Shown in pieces: positions 27,335 through 37,456 of a stretch of 64,000 nt of DNA. Every line of letters starts with the position of its first letter. Within the stretch, counting starts at the first letter, position 1. Made by a program: the position numbers and the translations under genes. This stretch comes from Paraburkholderia sp. BCC1885 (GTDB lineage: Bacteria > Pseudomonadota > Gammaproteobacteria > Burkholderiales > Burkholderiaceae), in NCBI RefSeq assembly GCF_900996235.1, contig NZ_CAAJGM010000208.1, forward strand, positions 124,001-188,000, read 5' to 3'. The notes beneath the pieces were generated by a model. The model did no database searches and was not told the DNA's origin. It worked only from the letters and a program-made list of their open reading frames with translations.

Positions 27335-28138
27335 TCAGGCGCGCTGCTCCAGTTCGCGCAACATCCGCTGCACTGCCCGCGCGGTTTCCAGCGGCTTCTC
27401 CATTGGATACAGATGGCTGCCCTCGATCCATTCCAGGTGGCCGCCGGTTGCACGGCGCGTCGCATCCAGCCCGACCTGGCGAATTTCGCGGGAATGCGTG
27501 CCGGCGATGAAACCCACCGGCACCGGCGCGCCGCGTGCGAGCCGCGAGCCGAGCGTGTGCGGCAAGGTCTTGTAAATCCGGTACTCGACAAGGCGGTCGA
27601 AGGCGAGCGTGCGCGTGCCGTCAGGCGAAGTCTGCGGAATGCCGAACTCGATGTAGTCAGACAGCATGCGCTCGTCCCAGCGCGCGAAGGCCGGCTTCGA
27701 GTGGAAGTGCCGCCAGGCTTCGTCGCGGCTCGCCCATTGGGTGCGGCGCGTGCGCGTGGCGGCCGCGGGCGAGAGGCGCTCGTCAAGACCGGTCCATTGC
27801 GAGACGCGCAGCACGCTGCTGCGCCAGCCGGCCAGCACCGGCGAATCGAGCATCACCACCCCTTTCACCCACTGCGGCTTTTTCAGCGCGGCCATCAACG
27901 AGAGATAACCGCCGAGCGAATGGCCGACCAGCCAGACCGGCTGCTCATAGGAGCGGCTGATGTCGTCGAGCAATTGTTCGACCAGATGCGGCCAGTCCTG
28001 CGTCACCGGAAAGCGCGCATCGTGACCGATACGCTCGATGAAACGCACGTCGTAATCGTCGGCAAGCTCGGCGAAAATGGTCCGGTAGGTCGAGGCGGGA
28101 AAACCGTTCGCGTGCGAGAAGTGAATGATGTTTTTCAA
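27335..28138 (-). CDS. Alpha/beta hydrolase (lipase-like)
   Basis: A 267-residue alpha/beta hydrolase with oxyanion region HFSHANGFPASTY, nucleophile elbow GHSLGGYLSL, and the catalytic His in EGSHLYPMEKP. Substrate unknown. I chose the TTG at 28138, which has GGAGA 9-10 bases upstream and starts directly at the conserved KNIIHFSHANG; an ATG at 28210 that overlaps the comEC stop by four bases would add 24 unconserved-looking residues and cannot be excluded. Confidence 0.78.
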   Translation of the reverse strand: MKNIIHFSHANGFPASTYRTIFAELADDYDVRFIERIGHDARFPVTQDWPHLVEQLLDDISRSYEQPVWLVGHSLGGYLSLMAALKKPQWVKGVVMLDSPVLAGWRSSVLRVSQWTGLDERLSPAAATRTRRTQWASRDEAWRHFHSKPAFARWDERMLSDYIEFGIPQTSPDGTRTLAFDRLVEYRIYKTLPHTLGSRLARGAPVPVGFIAGTHSREIRQVGLDATRRATGGHLEWIEGSHLYPMEKPLETARAVQRMLRELEQRA

Positions 28139-28206
28139 GTGCGGCTGTCTCCGTTCCTGATTCTGTGTGGCGAGGCATGCACGGCTGGTTGCAACGCGCA
28201 CGGCCT

Positions 28207-30939
28207 TCATTGATCCATCCAGTACCGGTGCTGCGAGGTGCGGTAGCGGTCGACCCAGAGCGTCGGGCGCGTGGCCTCGTCGTCCGGCGCCGGCGCGGCC
28301 TGCGCTGCTCGCGCCGTTGCCGGCCCGTAGCCCGCCAGAATCTGCACTGCGCCGTCCTCGTCGCTGCGCGCCAGTTCGATGTGGCGCGCCAGATAGCGTT
28401 CGAAGACGCCCGGATTGGGATGGTGAAAACGGTTGCGATAGCCTACCTGAAATACCGCGACAAGCGGCTCGATAGAGTCGAGGAACGGCTCGGTCGACGA
28501 AGTCTTGCTGCCGTGGTGCGGCACGAGCAGGATCTGCGCGCCCAGAGCGGCACGGTCGCGGGCGAGCAGGATGCGCTCGACGGGCGCTTCGATGTCAGCG
28601 GCGAGCAGTGCGGCGAGGCGGGGCTGCGGGGCGGACGTGGACGTGGTCACGTGGTTGGCCGCGTTAGTCGCGTTGCTCGCGTTCACTGCATTGGCCGCGT
28701 CGACTGCGGGCGTTGCAGCGTCATTCGAAGGACGTGCTCCCGCCGTGCTGACCCGCAGCACGCAACAATGGTCATTCGGCTTGCCCTCTAGCGGACCCGG
28801 ATCCGGCCAGAGCATGCTGAACTCGACGCCGTCCCATTGCCAGCGCTGCCCAGCCGCACAGCGCAGCGTCTCGGCCCCAACCGCGCGAGCTTTGTCCCAC
28901 AACCCGTTCGACGGCTCCAGTCCGGCCAGCAACTGGCGCACTTCCACTCCATCGAGCACGGCCGGCGCGCCGCCCGCGTGATCGGAGTCGGAATGGCTGA
29001 TCACCATCGCATCCAGTCGATAAACGCCGTTGGCCTGCAGATAAGGCACAACGACCCGCTCGCCGGCATGCGTCGACTCCGGTCCAGGCCCCGCGTCGAA
29101 CAGCAGCGCGTGATGCGCGGTTTCCACCAAGATCGATGAGCCTTGGCCGATGTCGAGCGCGGTCAGCCTGAACGTGCCCGGCGCCGGACCGGGCGGCGCC
29201 GGCAGGAGGAGCGGCAGCCAGGTGAGCGGCGCCGCCCAGCGCAGCGGCCAGCCGCGCGGCGCCAGACACCACGCGACACCGGCCGCCGCCGCGGCCAGCG
29301 CCCAGCCGTTCGGCTGCGGTAGACGCCATAGCGCCCAACTGAAGCCCGACAACATCTGCAAGCCGGCGCAGAGCAGTTCGAGCAGGCTGTGAGCGGTGCG
29401 AAAGGCATAGGCATCCAAAGGCGCCGGTAACGCGACGCCCGCCAATACCGCGGGTGTCACGAACAGGCTCACCCACGGAATCGCAAATGCATTGGCAAGC
29501 GGCCCGATCAGTGGAATCTGCGAGAACCAGTAAACGGTCAGCGGCGCGAGCGCGATCGTCACTGCCCACTGCACCTGCACCGCGCTGCGCAGGCGCGCGA
29601 TCAATGACCTGACGCGAACACGCAGCGCGGCAAGCATTCGCGTGGCGACGACGCGTGGGCGCGACAGCCGGCGCGGCGACACAGCCGCAGAGGCATCCAC
29701 GGACGGGTCCAGAACCACCTCCACCGCTTCACCCTCTTTCTCTTCGCGCCGCCGTTCGTCGCGCAGACGAGGCCGTCCCGACATGGCATACACGATCGCC
29801 GCCACCGCGCAAAACGACAGCCAGAACCCGGCCGACACCACCGCCCACGGATCGAGCAGCAGCACCAGACCCAAGGCCCACGCCAGCACCCACGACGGCG
29901 CGACGCTGCGGCCGCTGACGAACGCCAGCGCCACCGCGCCGGCCATCCATAGCGCGCGCTGCGCCGGCACGTTGAAGCCGGCGAGCGCGGCGTGCATCGC
30001 GGCGAACAGCACGCCCGCGCCGACCGCGACTTTCTGCGCCGGGATCTTGAGCGGCCAGTTGCGCCCCACGAAACAGGAGCGCCGCCATAACGCCCCGGCC
30101 AGCCACGCGGCGAGTCCGGCGACGAAACCGATATGCAGCCCGGAGATCGCCACCAGATGACTCGTGCCGGTCGCGCGCAGCAGCGCCCAATCGGCGGCGC
30201 TGACCTCATCCTGCGCGCCGACGGCAAGCGCCACCACGACGCCGCGATGCGGCGCGTCGGCCAGTACCGAATCGATGCGGGCTCGCAGCGCGGCACGCCA
30301 GCGGTCGACGCCGACGCCGACGACACCCACGCCGCTCGCCAGCCCCGCCAGCCGATGCGCCGTCTCCGGTTTGCTGACGTAACCGGTCGCCCGGACATTG
30401 CGCGCCAGCAAGCCCGCTTCGGCATCGCGCACGCCGTAATTGGCATTGCCATGCGGGCGCTTGAGGCGCACCGTCAGATGCCAGCGCGCGCCGGGTTCCA
30501 GCAGCGGCGGTGGCGGCCCTTTTTGATCGATCCACGAAAGTTGAATGGTGCGGGGAAAATGCGCGATCGGCGCAGCGACGGAAGCGACGTCGAACAGGAA
30601 GCGCACGCCCTTGTCGTCGCGATTCGGCAAGCCGCGCACGCTGCCTTCCACCTCGAGGTCACGCCCCTCCCATGCAACGGGCAGGCTCACAGCAAGACGC
30701 CACTCCGCACGCCACGCCGCATAGCCAAAACCCACGCAAGCGGCCGCCAGCCAGACCGCGCACCAGCCGCCGCGCGTGCGCCAATGCCGCGACTCGTCAC
30801 ACCGCAAACCCCAGACGGCCCACGCAAGCGTGCCGCACAAGATCAACCACAGCACCAGCCAGCCACGCCATCCAGGCAACGCCGCCTGCTGCTGCAAAGC
30901 GATCACGCCCAACCCAAATCCACCCCACACTGCCCGCAT
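28207..30939 (-). CDS. comEC: DNA internalisation competence protein ComEC/Rec2
   Basis: Polytopic inner-membrane channel for natural DNA uptake. The 910-residue protein has the N-terminal OB-like DUF4131 region with two helices, the large competence domain with many transmembrane helices (GTSHLVAISGLHIGFVAGLAAWL is the hallmark stretch, split here), and a C-terminal metallo-beta-lactamase domain (VISHSDSDHAGG, VPHHGSKTSS). Two low-complexity inserts are visible: an Arg/Glu-rich one about residues 390-450 and an Ala/Asn-rich one in the MBL domain. It is downstream of the TatD gene on the same strand. Confidence 0.93.
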   Translation of the reverse strand: MRAVWGGFGLGVIALQQQAALPGWRGWLVLWLILCGTLAWAVWGLRCDESRHWRTRGGWCAVWLAAACVGFGYAAWRAEWRLAVSLPVAWEGRDLEVEGSVRGLPNRDDKGVRFLFDVASVAAPIAHFPRTIQLSWIDQKGPPPPLLEPGARWHLTVRLKRPHGNANYGVRDAEAGLLARNVRATGYVSKPETAHRLAGLASGVGVVGVGVDRWRAALRARIDSVLADAPHRGVVVALAVGAQDEVSAADWALLRATGTSHLVAISGLHIGFVAGLAAWLAGALWRRSCFVGRNWPLKIPAQKVAVGAGVLFAAMHAALAGFNVPAQRALWMAGAVALAFVSGRSVAPSWVLAWALGLVLLLDPWAVVSAGFWLSFCAVAAIVYAMSGRPRLRDERRREEKEGEAVEVVLDPSVDASAAVSPRRLSRPRVVATRMLAALRVRVRSLIARLRSAVQVQWAVTIALAPLTVYWFSQIPLIGPLANAFAIPWVSLFVTPAVLAGVALPAPLDAYAFRTAHSLLELLCAGLQMLSGFSWALWRLPQPNGWALAAAAAGVAWCLAPRGWPLRWAAPLTWLPLLLPAPPGPAPGTFRLTALDIGQGSSILVETAHHALLFDAGPGPESTHAGERVVVPYLQANGVYRLDAMVISHSDSDHAGGAPAVLDGVEVRQLLAGLEPSNGLWDKARAVGAETLRCAAGQRWQWDGVEFSMLWPDPGPLEGKPNDHCCVLRVSTAGARPSNDAATPAVDAANAVNASNATNAANHVTTSTSAPQPRLAALLAADIEAPVERILLARDRAALGAQILLVPHHGSKTSSTEPFLDSIEPLVAVFQVGYRNRFHHPNPGVFERYLARHIELARSDEDGAVQILAGYGPATARAAQAAPAPDDEATRPTLWVDRYRTSQHRYWMDQ

Positions 30940-31080
30940 TCGCCCTCCACCCTGACTTGCCGAACGCAGCCCGGCGCGCCGCCCGGCTGCCGCCGGGCAT
31001 CGCCATCAGACACAGGTCAGAACGCTATTTCAGACGAACGGCCGGACGCGGATTCGGCCCGGCGCGAATCCCTCTGGAGA

Positions 31081-31869
31081 TTATGCAGACGAAAGCGCGA
31101 GCCGCGGCAACGCAGCGTGAGCGTTAGCCGTTGTGCCTATGGCAAGCTCGTCGATATCGATGCCGCGCAGTTGCGCGAGTCCCGCGCCGATGGCGGGAAT
31201 CTGGTCGGGCGTATTGCGTTGGCGGTAAAGCCAGGAGGGAGCAATATCGGGCGCGTCGGTTTCGACGACGAGCGCGTCGAGCGGCAATTGCGCGGCGAGA
31301 CGGCGAATCTGCAAGGCGCGCTCGAACGTCAGATTGCCGCCGAAGCCCAGATGCATGCCGTGATCGATAAATGCCTGCGCCTGCTGAAAACTGCCGTTGA
31401 ATGCGTGCGCAATGCCGCGATGCACGCGCTGCCGGCGCAACCCCTTGAGCACCTGATCCTGCGACTTGCGCACGTGGCAGATCACCGGCAGATCGAATTC
31501 ATGGGCGAGCTTCAGTTGCTCGTTGTAGAAGAACTGCTGGCGCGCATCGTCGAGGCCAGGCACGAAGTAATCGAGGCCGATTTCGCCTAAGCCGACGAAC
31601 AGCGGATCGTCGAGACTCGCTTCGATTTCCATGCGCAGGGCGTCGAGATCGGCGTCCTGCGCATGGGGCGTGAAGAGCGGATGAATCCCGAGCGCATACG
31701 CCCCGCCCGTCACGCGATGCGCGAGTTCACGCACCCGCGCGAAGTTCATGCGCGCCACGCCCGGAATCACGATGCGCCCCACCCCGCACGTATGGGCCGC
31801 GGCCGCCACGGCGTCGCGGTCCGCGTCGAATTCCGACGCGTCGAGGTGGCAGTGCGTATCGATCCACAT
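31081..31869 (-). CDS. TatD family metal-dependent nuclease
   Basis: A 262-residue amidohydrolase-like TIM-barrel protein. Motifs are MWIDTHCHLDA (metal His pair), GLGEIGLDYF, PVICHVRKS, IAHAFNGS and VVETDAPDIAP. TatD relatives have 3'-5' exonuclease activity and act in DNA repair or apoptosis-like fragmentation. It lies 26 bases after lolD on the same strand, so it may be transcribed with the lol genes. Confidence 0.9.
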   Translation of the reverse strand: MWIDTHCHLDASEFDADRDAVAAAAHTCGVGRIVIPGVARMNFARVRELAHRVTGGAYALGIHPLFTPHAQDADLDALRMEIEASLDDPLFVGLGEIGLDYFVPGLDDARQQFFYNEQLKLAHEFDLPVICHVRKSQDQVLKGLRRQRVHRGIAHAFNGSFQQAQAFIDHGMHLGFGGNLTFERALQIRRLAAQLPLDALVVETDAPDIAPSWLYRQRNTPDQIPAIGAGLAQLRGIDIDELAIGTTANAHAALPRLALSSA

Positions 31870-31895
31870 GCTCGCGGCCCCGCGCGGAAAGTGCG

Positions 31896-32628
<733 letters not shown>

Positions 32629-32636
<8 letters not shown>

Positions 32637-33885
32637 AGCGCAGCGCCTCCGCCGGACGAACCTTGGCGCCGCGCCAGCTCGGATACAGCGTGGCGAGCGA
32701 AGCCAGCACGAAGGCGATCACGCCGATTTTGGCGACGTCGCCCGGCACCAGCTCCGACGGCAACTCACTGATGAAATACACCGACGGCGGCAGAAACTGC
32801 ACGCCGAGCAGATGCTCGATCATCGGCACCAGCCACGGAATGCTCCACGCAATCAGACAGCCGAGCGCCACGCCCGTCGCCGTGCCGATAAAACCGATGG
32901 TCACGCCCTGCACCACGAAAATCTTCATGATCGAGCCCGGCTGCGCGCCGAGCGTGCGCAGAATTGCGATGTCCGCCTGCTTGTTGGTCACCGTCATCAC
33001 CAGCGACGACACCAGATTGAACGCCGCCACCGCGATGATCAGCGTCAGGATGATGAACATCATGCGCTTTTCGATCTGCACGGCCGAAAACCAGGTCTTG
33101 TTCTGCTGGGTCCAGTCGCGGATATAGAGGTCGCCCGACAGGGTGCGCGCCAACTGGTGCGCGACCTCCGGCGCGCGCTGCATGTCTTTCAGGCGCAGAC
33201 GCACGCCGGTCGGCGCGGGCAGCCGGAACAATACCTGCGCGTCCTGAATGTTGATGAGCGCAAGCGTGCTGTCGTATTCGTAGTGTCCCGATTCGAAGAT
33301 GCCCACTACCGTGAACTGCTTCAGACGCGGCAGCATCCCGGCCGGCGTGATGGTGCCTTCGGGCGCCACCAGGGTGATCTTGTCGCCGATCATGACGCCG
33401 AGATTGGCCGCGAGATCGGTGCCGAGCACGATGCCGAAATCGCCCGCCTTCAGATCGGACAACTGGCCGCCGCCCTTCATCTCCTTATAGATATCGGAGA
33501 CCTGCGGTTCGAGCGTGGGATCGACACCGCGCAGCGCCACGCCGCTCACGGCGTCCTGACGCGTGAGCAGCGCCTGGGCGTCGACATACGGCGCCGCGCC
33601 GATCACTTCCTTGTTCTGATGCGCCTCTTTCGCCGTCAATTGCCAGTTCGGCATGGAACCGGTAGGCGAAAAGATTTCGACGTGCGCCAGCACCGACAGC
33701 ATGCGATCGCGCACCTCTTTCTGGAAGCCGTTCATCACCGACAGCACGACGATCAGCGCCGCGACGCCGAGCGCGATGCCCGACATCGAAACGAGCGCGA
33801 TGAAGGAGATGAAGCCGTTACCGGTCGTGCGTTTGCCGGCGCGGGTGTAGCGCCAGCCGATGGTCCATTCGTAGGGAAATTTCAA
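32629..33885 (-). CDS. lolC: Lipoprotein-releasing ABC permease (LolC/LolE, possible LolF type)
   Basis: Inner-membrane FtsX-like permease that takes lipoproteins from the membrane and passes them to LolA. The 418-residue protein has one N-terminal helix, a large periplasmic domain and three C-terminal helices, with the start KFPYEWTIGWRYTR and the end SWRGAKVRPAEALRYE typical of LolC/E. Only one such gene is next to lolD, as in the LolDF arrangement where the permease is a homodimer. TTG at 33885 has AAGGA upstream and fits the conserved N-terminus. Confidence 0.9.
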
Positions 33886-34004
33886 GCGAGTCCTTTTCTG
33901 CGTTCTTCGGCCTCTTGCCGCGGCGGCAACAATCGAATCTGCCACCGATCAAGCGCGAAGTTTGCCATATAACGGGCGTAAGCTCCCCGAACTGCTGCGG
34001 CCGC

Positions 34005-34304
34005 TCAGGCTTGCGCCGGGCTGGCGTGCAACTCCAGACCCAGCGCCCGGATCACCTTGATGATGGTCGCAAAGCTCGGGTTGCCATCTTCGGAAAGCGC
34101 TTTATAGAGCCCCTCGCGCGACATGCCGGTGTCACGGGCAAGCTGAGCCATGCCCCGGGCGCGGGCAATGACGCCCAGCGCGTGGGCGAGATAAGCCGGG
34201 TCGTCGCCCCCTTCCAGAAGGCAGGCTTCGAAATATTCGGCCATGCCGGTTTCGGTCTTCAGGTGTTCTGCCGCATCCCACAGGCGCGTTTTGATCTTTT
34301 CCAT
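34005..34304 (-). CDS. Orphan HigA-like (HI1420-type) antitoxin/XRE regulator
   Basis: A 99-residue DNA-binding protein of the addiction-module antidote family: MEKIKTRLWDAAEHL...EYFEACL, then an XRE helix-turn-helix (MAQLARDTGMSREGLYKALSEDGNPSFATIIKVIRALG). Such genes normally follow a HigB/gp49-like toxin gene, but the 160 bases upstream hold no toxin and the next gene runs the other way. A perfect palindrome at 34347-34373 lies 42 bases before the start and is a candidate autoregulatory operator. Function without a toxin partner is unknown. Confidence 0.85.
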   Translation of the reverse strand: MEKIKTRLWDAAEHLKTETGMAEYFEACLLEGGDDPAYLAHALGVIARARGMAQLARDTGMSREGLYKALSEDGNPSFATIIKVIRALGLELHASPAQA

Positions 34305-34346
34305 CGGTCACCGGTTGTACGGATAATCAGCAGGGACAAATGTAAT

Positions 34347-34373
34347 CCATGGTTGACGCATCGTCAACCATGG
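34347..34373. promoter_or_regulatory. Palindromic operator upstream of the antitoxin gene
   Basis: Perfect 12-base arms CCATGGTTGACG (34347-34358) and CGTCAACCATGG (34362-34373) around a 3-base spacer. XRE antitoxins bind such palindromes as dimers. It lies 42 bases upstream of the antitoxin start in the divergent gap facing the RpfE-like gene. Confidence 0.7.
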
Positions 34374-34458
34374 TTCACGGCTCGCGATCGGCTGCGGGTC
34401 GGTGTGCGTGACTCCCTGCAACGCCCCGCATCGGGAATCGAAACACCCGCAGCGTTTG

Positions 34459-34471
34459 CCCTACAATGCGC
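34459..34471 (+). promoter_or_regulatory. Candidate -10 element near the RpfE-like gene
   Basis: CCTACAATGCG contains TACAAT immediately before the first ATG of the RpfE-like gene, so transcription might start inside or near the first codons, which would favour the ATG at 34478. No strong -35. Confidence 0.35.
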
Positions 34472-34477
34472 AGCATC

Positions 34478-35596
34478 ATGCTCGCCAACCGTCTTCACCT
34501 CCTCCTGCCTTTCGCGCTGCCCGCCGCGGCCGACGCCTCCACCGCGCTCCACGACATCCAAAGCCCCGCCCTCGACAAACTGCTCGCCCGCGCCACGCTA
34601 GTCGAGCGCGTCGTCGGCGAGGACTTTCAGCGCACGCTGCCGCATGAACGCTGGGTGGCGCGTCAGTTCGGCACGGTGCCCAGCGGCGCGGGAGCCGCGG
34701 ACGAGGCGCCGCTCGCGCCCTACATGCTGCGCGCGGATGGCGGCGAGCCCGGCACAGCGACGTGGGCATGCGTGCAGCCTGTGCACGTGCGCATCGCCCA
34801 TGACCATCTGGTGCTGATCGACCCGGCCTCGCTTGCGATCACCGACGCCGAAGCCACCACCCTGCTCGAGGTGGCCCGGCCGCTGATCGAAGAACTCGGC
34901 GTGCGCATCGAAGCGCCCCGACCCGCGCGCTGGTATCTCGCGAGCGACGCCTTCGGCACGCTGGCCGGCGCTTCGCCGCTGCGCGCCAGCGGCCGCAACA
35001 TCGAAATCTGGCTGCCGCACGAAGCCCACACCGGCGAGCGTTCCCGGGCGTGGATGAAGCTGCAGAACGAAGTGCAGATGGCGTGGTTCGAACATCCGCT
35101 CAACGAGGCGCGCGAAGCGCGCGGCTTGCCCGCGATCAATTCCATCTGGTTTCACGCGCAAGGCGCGGCGCAACCGGTGCAAAGCCCATTCGCGCGCGTA
35201 CTGTCGGACGCGGCGGCCACGCGTGGGCTTGCCCTTACGGCTGGAGTGGAGACCGGCGCGCCGCCGGCTTCGTTTGCCGCTCTCGTCTCCGGCGCAAACG
35301 ATGTAAACGACGCCACCCGCGCGGGTGGCAACAGCGCGGCCGGCGCCACGCTCGTCGAGCTCGATCCGTTTTCCGCGCCCTATATCGAACAGGACTGGGC
35401 GCGCTGGAACGAGGCCTTCGCCGCACTCGAAACCGACTGGTTCGCCCCCGCCCTCGCCGCCCTGCAGACCGGCCGGCTCGGCGAACTCGGCCTCACGCTG
35501 TGCGGCGACACCGGCTCGGTAACGCTCACCGTCACGCGCGGCGATCTGCGCAAATTCTGGCGGCGGCGCCTGCTCGCCTCGCTTTTCATCGAATGA
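34478..35596 (+). CDS. RpfE-like / COG4255-type uncharacterised protein
   Basis: A 372-residue protein of a family found next to recJ and sometimes called a regulatory protein or phosphoglycerate mutase-like, named RpfE in Xanthomonas. Recognisable segments are ADGGEP, PVHVRIAHDHLVL, RPARWYLAS, IEIWLPHE and the C-terminal CGDTGSVTLTVTRGDLRKFWRR. No classical catalytic motif stands out to me. Start at ATG 34478 (MLANRLHLLLPF) is chosen; ATG 34466 is four codons earlier. A Gly/Asn-rich insert near residues 270-290 looks variable. Confidence 0.65.
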   Translation: MLANRLHLLLPFALPAAADASTALHDIQSPALDKLLARATLVERVVGEDFQRTLPHERWVARQFGTVPSGAGAADEAPLAPYMLRADGGEPGTATWACVQPVHVRIAHDHLVLIDPASLAITDAEATTLLEVARPLIEELGVRIEAPRPARWYLASDAFGTLAGASPLRASGRNIEIWLPHEAHTGERSRAWMKLQNEVQMAWFEHPLNEAREARGLPAINSIWFHAQGAAQPVQSPFARVLSDAAATRGLALTAGVETGAPPASFAALVSGANDVNDATRAGGNSAAGATLVELDPFSAPYIEQDWARWNEAFAALETDWFAPALAALQTGRLGELGLTLCGDTGSVTLTVTRGDLRKFWRRRLLASLFIE

Positions 35597-35636
35597 TTCC
35601 GCGAATGTTCCATCGCATGTTTTCCGGCCTTTCTGC

Positions 35637-37343
35637 ATGACTCGAATCGTTACGCGCGCCTCATCTCCCGTCGACGCCGAAGTGTTGACCCGTCACGGCC
35701 TGCATCCGGTGCTGGCCCGTCTGTATGCCGCGCGCGGCGTCTGCCAGCCGGATGAAATCGAAACCGGCCTCGCGCGCCTCGTGCCGCCCGCGCAACTGAA
35801 AGGCTGCGAAGACGCGGCGGCGCTGCTGGCCGACTCGATCGAAGGAAAGCGCCGCATGCTGGTGGTGGCCGATTACGACTGCGACGGCGCCACCGCCTGC
35901 GCCGTCGCCGTGCGTGGCCTGCGCATGTTCGGCGCGCAGATCGACTATCTGGTGCCGAACCGCTTCGAATATGGCTATGGCCTCACGCCCGAAATCGTCG
36001 CGCTGGCGGCCCGCAACCCATCCGGCCAGCCCGAGCTGCTGATTACGGTGGATAACGGCATCGCCAGCGTCGACGGCGTCGCGGCCGCCAACGCGCTCGG
36101 CATCGACGTGCTCGTCACCGACCACCATCTGCCCGGCGACGAACTGCCGGCCGCGCGCGCCATCGTCAATCCGAACCAGCCGGGCTGTACCTTTCCGAGC
36201 AAGTGCATCGCCGGAGTCGGCGTGATGTTCTACGTGCTGCTCGCGCTGCGCGCCGAACTGCGCAAACGCGGCGCTTTCACCGACGCGCGCCCCGAGCCGC
36301 GTCTGGACGGCCTGCTCGATCTGGTCGCGCTCGGCACGGTGGCGGACGTCGTCAAGCTCGACGGCAACAATCGCGTGCTGGTGGCGCAGGGCCTGCAACG
36401 GATCCGCAAGGGCAAGATGCAGCCTGGCATCGCGGCGCTGTTCCGGGCCGCGGCGCGCGACGCCCGCAATGCCTCCGGTTTCGATCTGGGCTTCGCGCTC
36501 GGGCCACGGCTGAACGCGGCGGGACGGCTCTCGGACATGTCGCTCGGCATCGAATGCCTCACCACCGACGACATCGGCCGCGCCTGGGAACTGGCGCAGC
36601 AGCTCGATTCGATCAACCGCGAGCGGCGCGAGATCGAAGCCGGCATGCAGCAGCAGGCGCTCGAAGACCTGTCCACGGTCGATCCGGCCGGCTCGGCCAC
36701 CATCGTGCTGTTCAACGAAAGCTGGCATCAGGGCGTGATCGGCATTGTCGCGGGGCGGCTCAAGGAGAAATTTCACCGGCCCGCTTTCACGTTTGCGCCC
36801 GCCGACGAAAGCGGCGTCCTCGTCAAAGGCTCGGGCCGCTCGATCGCCGGATTCCATCTGCGCGACGCGCTCGACCTGATCTCGAAACGAGAACCCGGCA
36901 TGATCGTCAAGTTCGGCGGTCACGCCATGGCGGCCGGCATGACGCTCGGCGCCGCGGACGTGCCGCGCTTTACCGCCGCGTTCGAAGCGGTGGGCCGCGA
37001 GTGGCTGTCCGCCGAGGCGCTCGCGCGGGTGGTCGAAACCGACGGCGATCTCGAAGAGGCCTATTTCACGCCGCAATTTGTCGAGATGCTCGATGCCGCG
37101 GTGTGGGGCCAGGGGTTTCCGGCGCCGGTGTTTTCCGGCGAGTTCGAAGTGGCCTCGCAGGCGCTGGTGAAGGACAAGCATCTGAAGCTGCAACTGCTGC
37201 GCGGCCGCCAGCGCTTTAACGCGATCTGGTTCAATCACACCGATTCGCTGCCCGCGCGCACCACCATCGCGTATCGCCTCGCGAGCGATACGTGGAACGG
37301 CGTGTCGCGGGTGCAATTGATCGTCGAACATGCGCTGAGCTGA
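35637..37343 (+). CDS. recJ: Single-stranded-DNA exonuclease RecJ
   Basis: 5'-3' exonuclease on single-stranded DNA used in recombinational and mismatch repair. The 568-residue protein has the DHH-family motifs ADYDCDGATA (motif I), DHHLPGDELP (motif III) and later motifs (SGRSIAGFHLRDAL, FGGHAMAAGMTL), then an OB-fold. Length is typical. ATG at 35637 is 40 bases after the RpfE-like gene stop. It is followed by prfB. Confidence 0.96.
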   Translation: MTRIVTRASSPVDAEVLTRHGLHPVLARLYAARGVCQPDEIETGLARLVPPAQLKGCEDAAALLADSIEGKRRMLVVADYDCDGATACAVAVRGLRMFGAQIDYLVPNRFEYGYGLTPEIVALAARNPSGQPELLITVDNGIASVDGVAAANALGIDVLVTDHHLPGDELPAARAIVNPNQPGCTFPSKCIAGVGVMFYVLLALRAELRKRGAFTDARPEPRLDGLLDLVALGTVADVVKLDGNNRVLVAQGLQRIRKGKMQPGIAALFRAAARDARNASGFDLGFALGPRLNAAGRLSDMSLGIECLTTDDIGRAWELAQQLDSINRERREIEAGMQQQALEDLSTVDPAGSATIVLFNESWHQGVIGIVAGRLKEKFHRPAFTFAPADESGVLVKGSGRSIAGFHLRDALDLISKREPGMIVKFGGHAMAAGMTLGAADVPRFTAAFEAVGREWLSAEALARVVETDGDLEEAYFTPQFVEMLDAAVWGQGFPAPVFSGEFEVASQALVKDKHLKLQLLRGRQRFNAIWFNHTDSLPARTTIAYRLASDTWNGVSRVQLIVEHALS

Positions 37344-37418
37344 GCCGCAATCCCCGCCAAACTGCCCCAAACGCCCGCCGCGTCGCGCATTAGCCTCCGG
37401 CGGGCAGCCTCGATCGGC

Positions 37419-37424
37419 TATAAT
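37419..37424 (+). promoter_or_regulatory. Candidate -10 element for prfB
   Basis: TATAAT, matching consensus, 32 bases before the prfB ATG. The -35 region is not convincing. Confidence 0.45.
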
Positions 37425-37456
37425 TTCCCCTTTTTACGAAGCTATAAAAGATCGAC

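Noticed and set aside
25594..27510. Long plus-strand reading frame (638 codons) opposite pyrG
   Set aside because: Antisense to a clearly conserved gene; high third-position GC leaves few stops on the other strand. Arg/His/Ala-rich translation with no motif.
34305..34477. A toxin gene paired with the HigA-like antitoxin
   Set aside because: The gap is too short and contains no open reading frame resembling HigB; the only structure is the palindrome.
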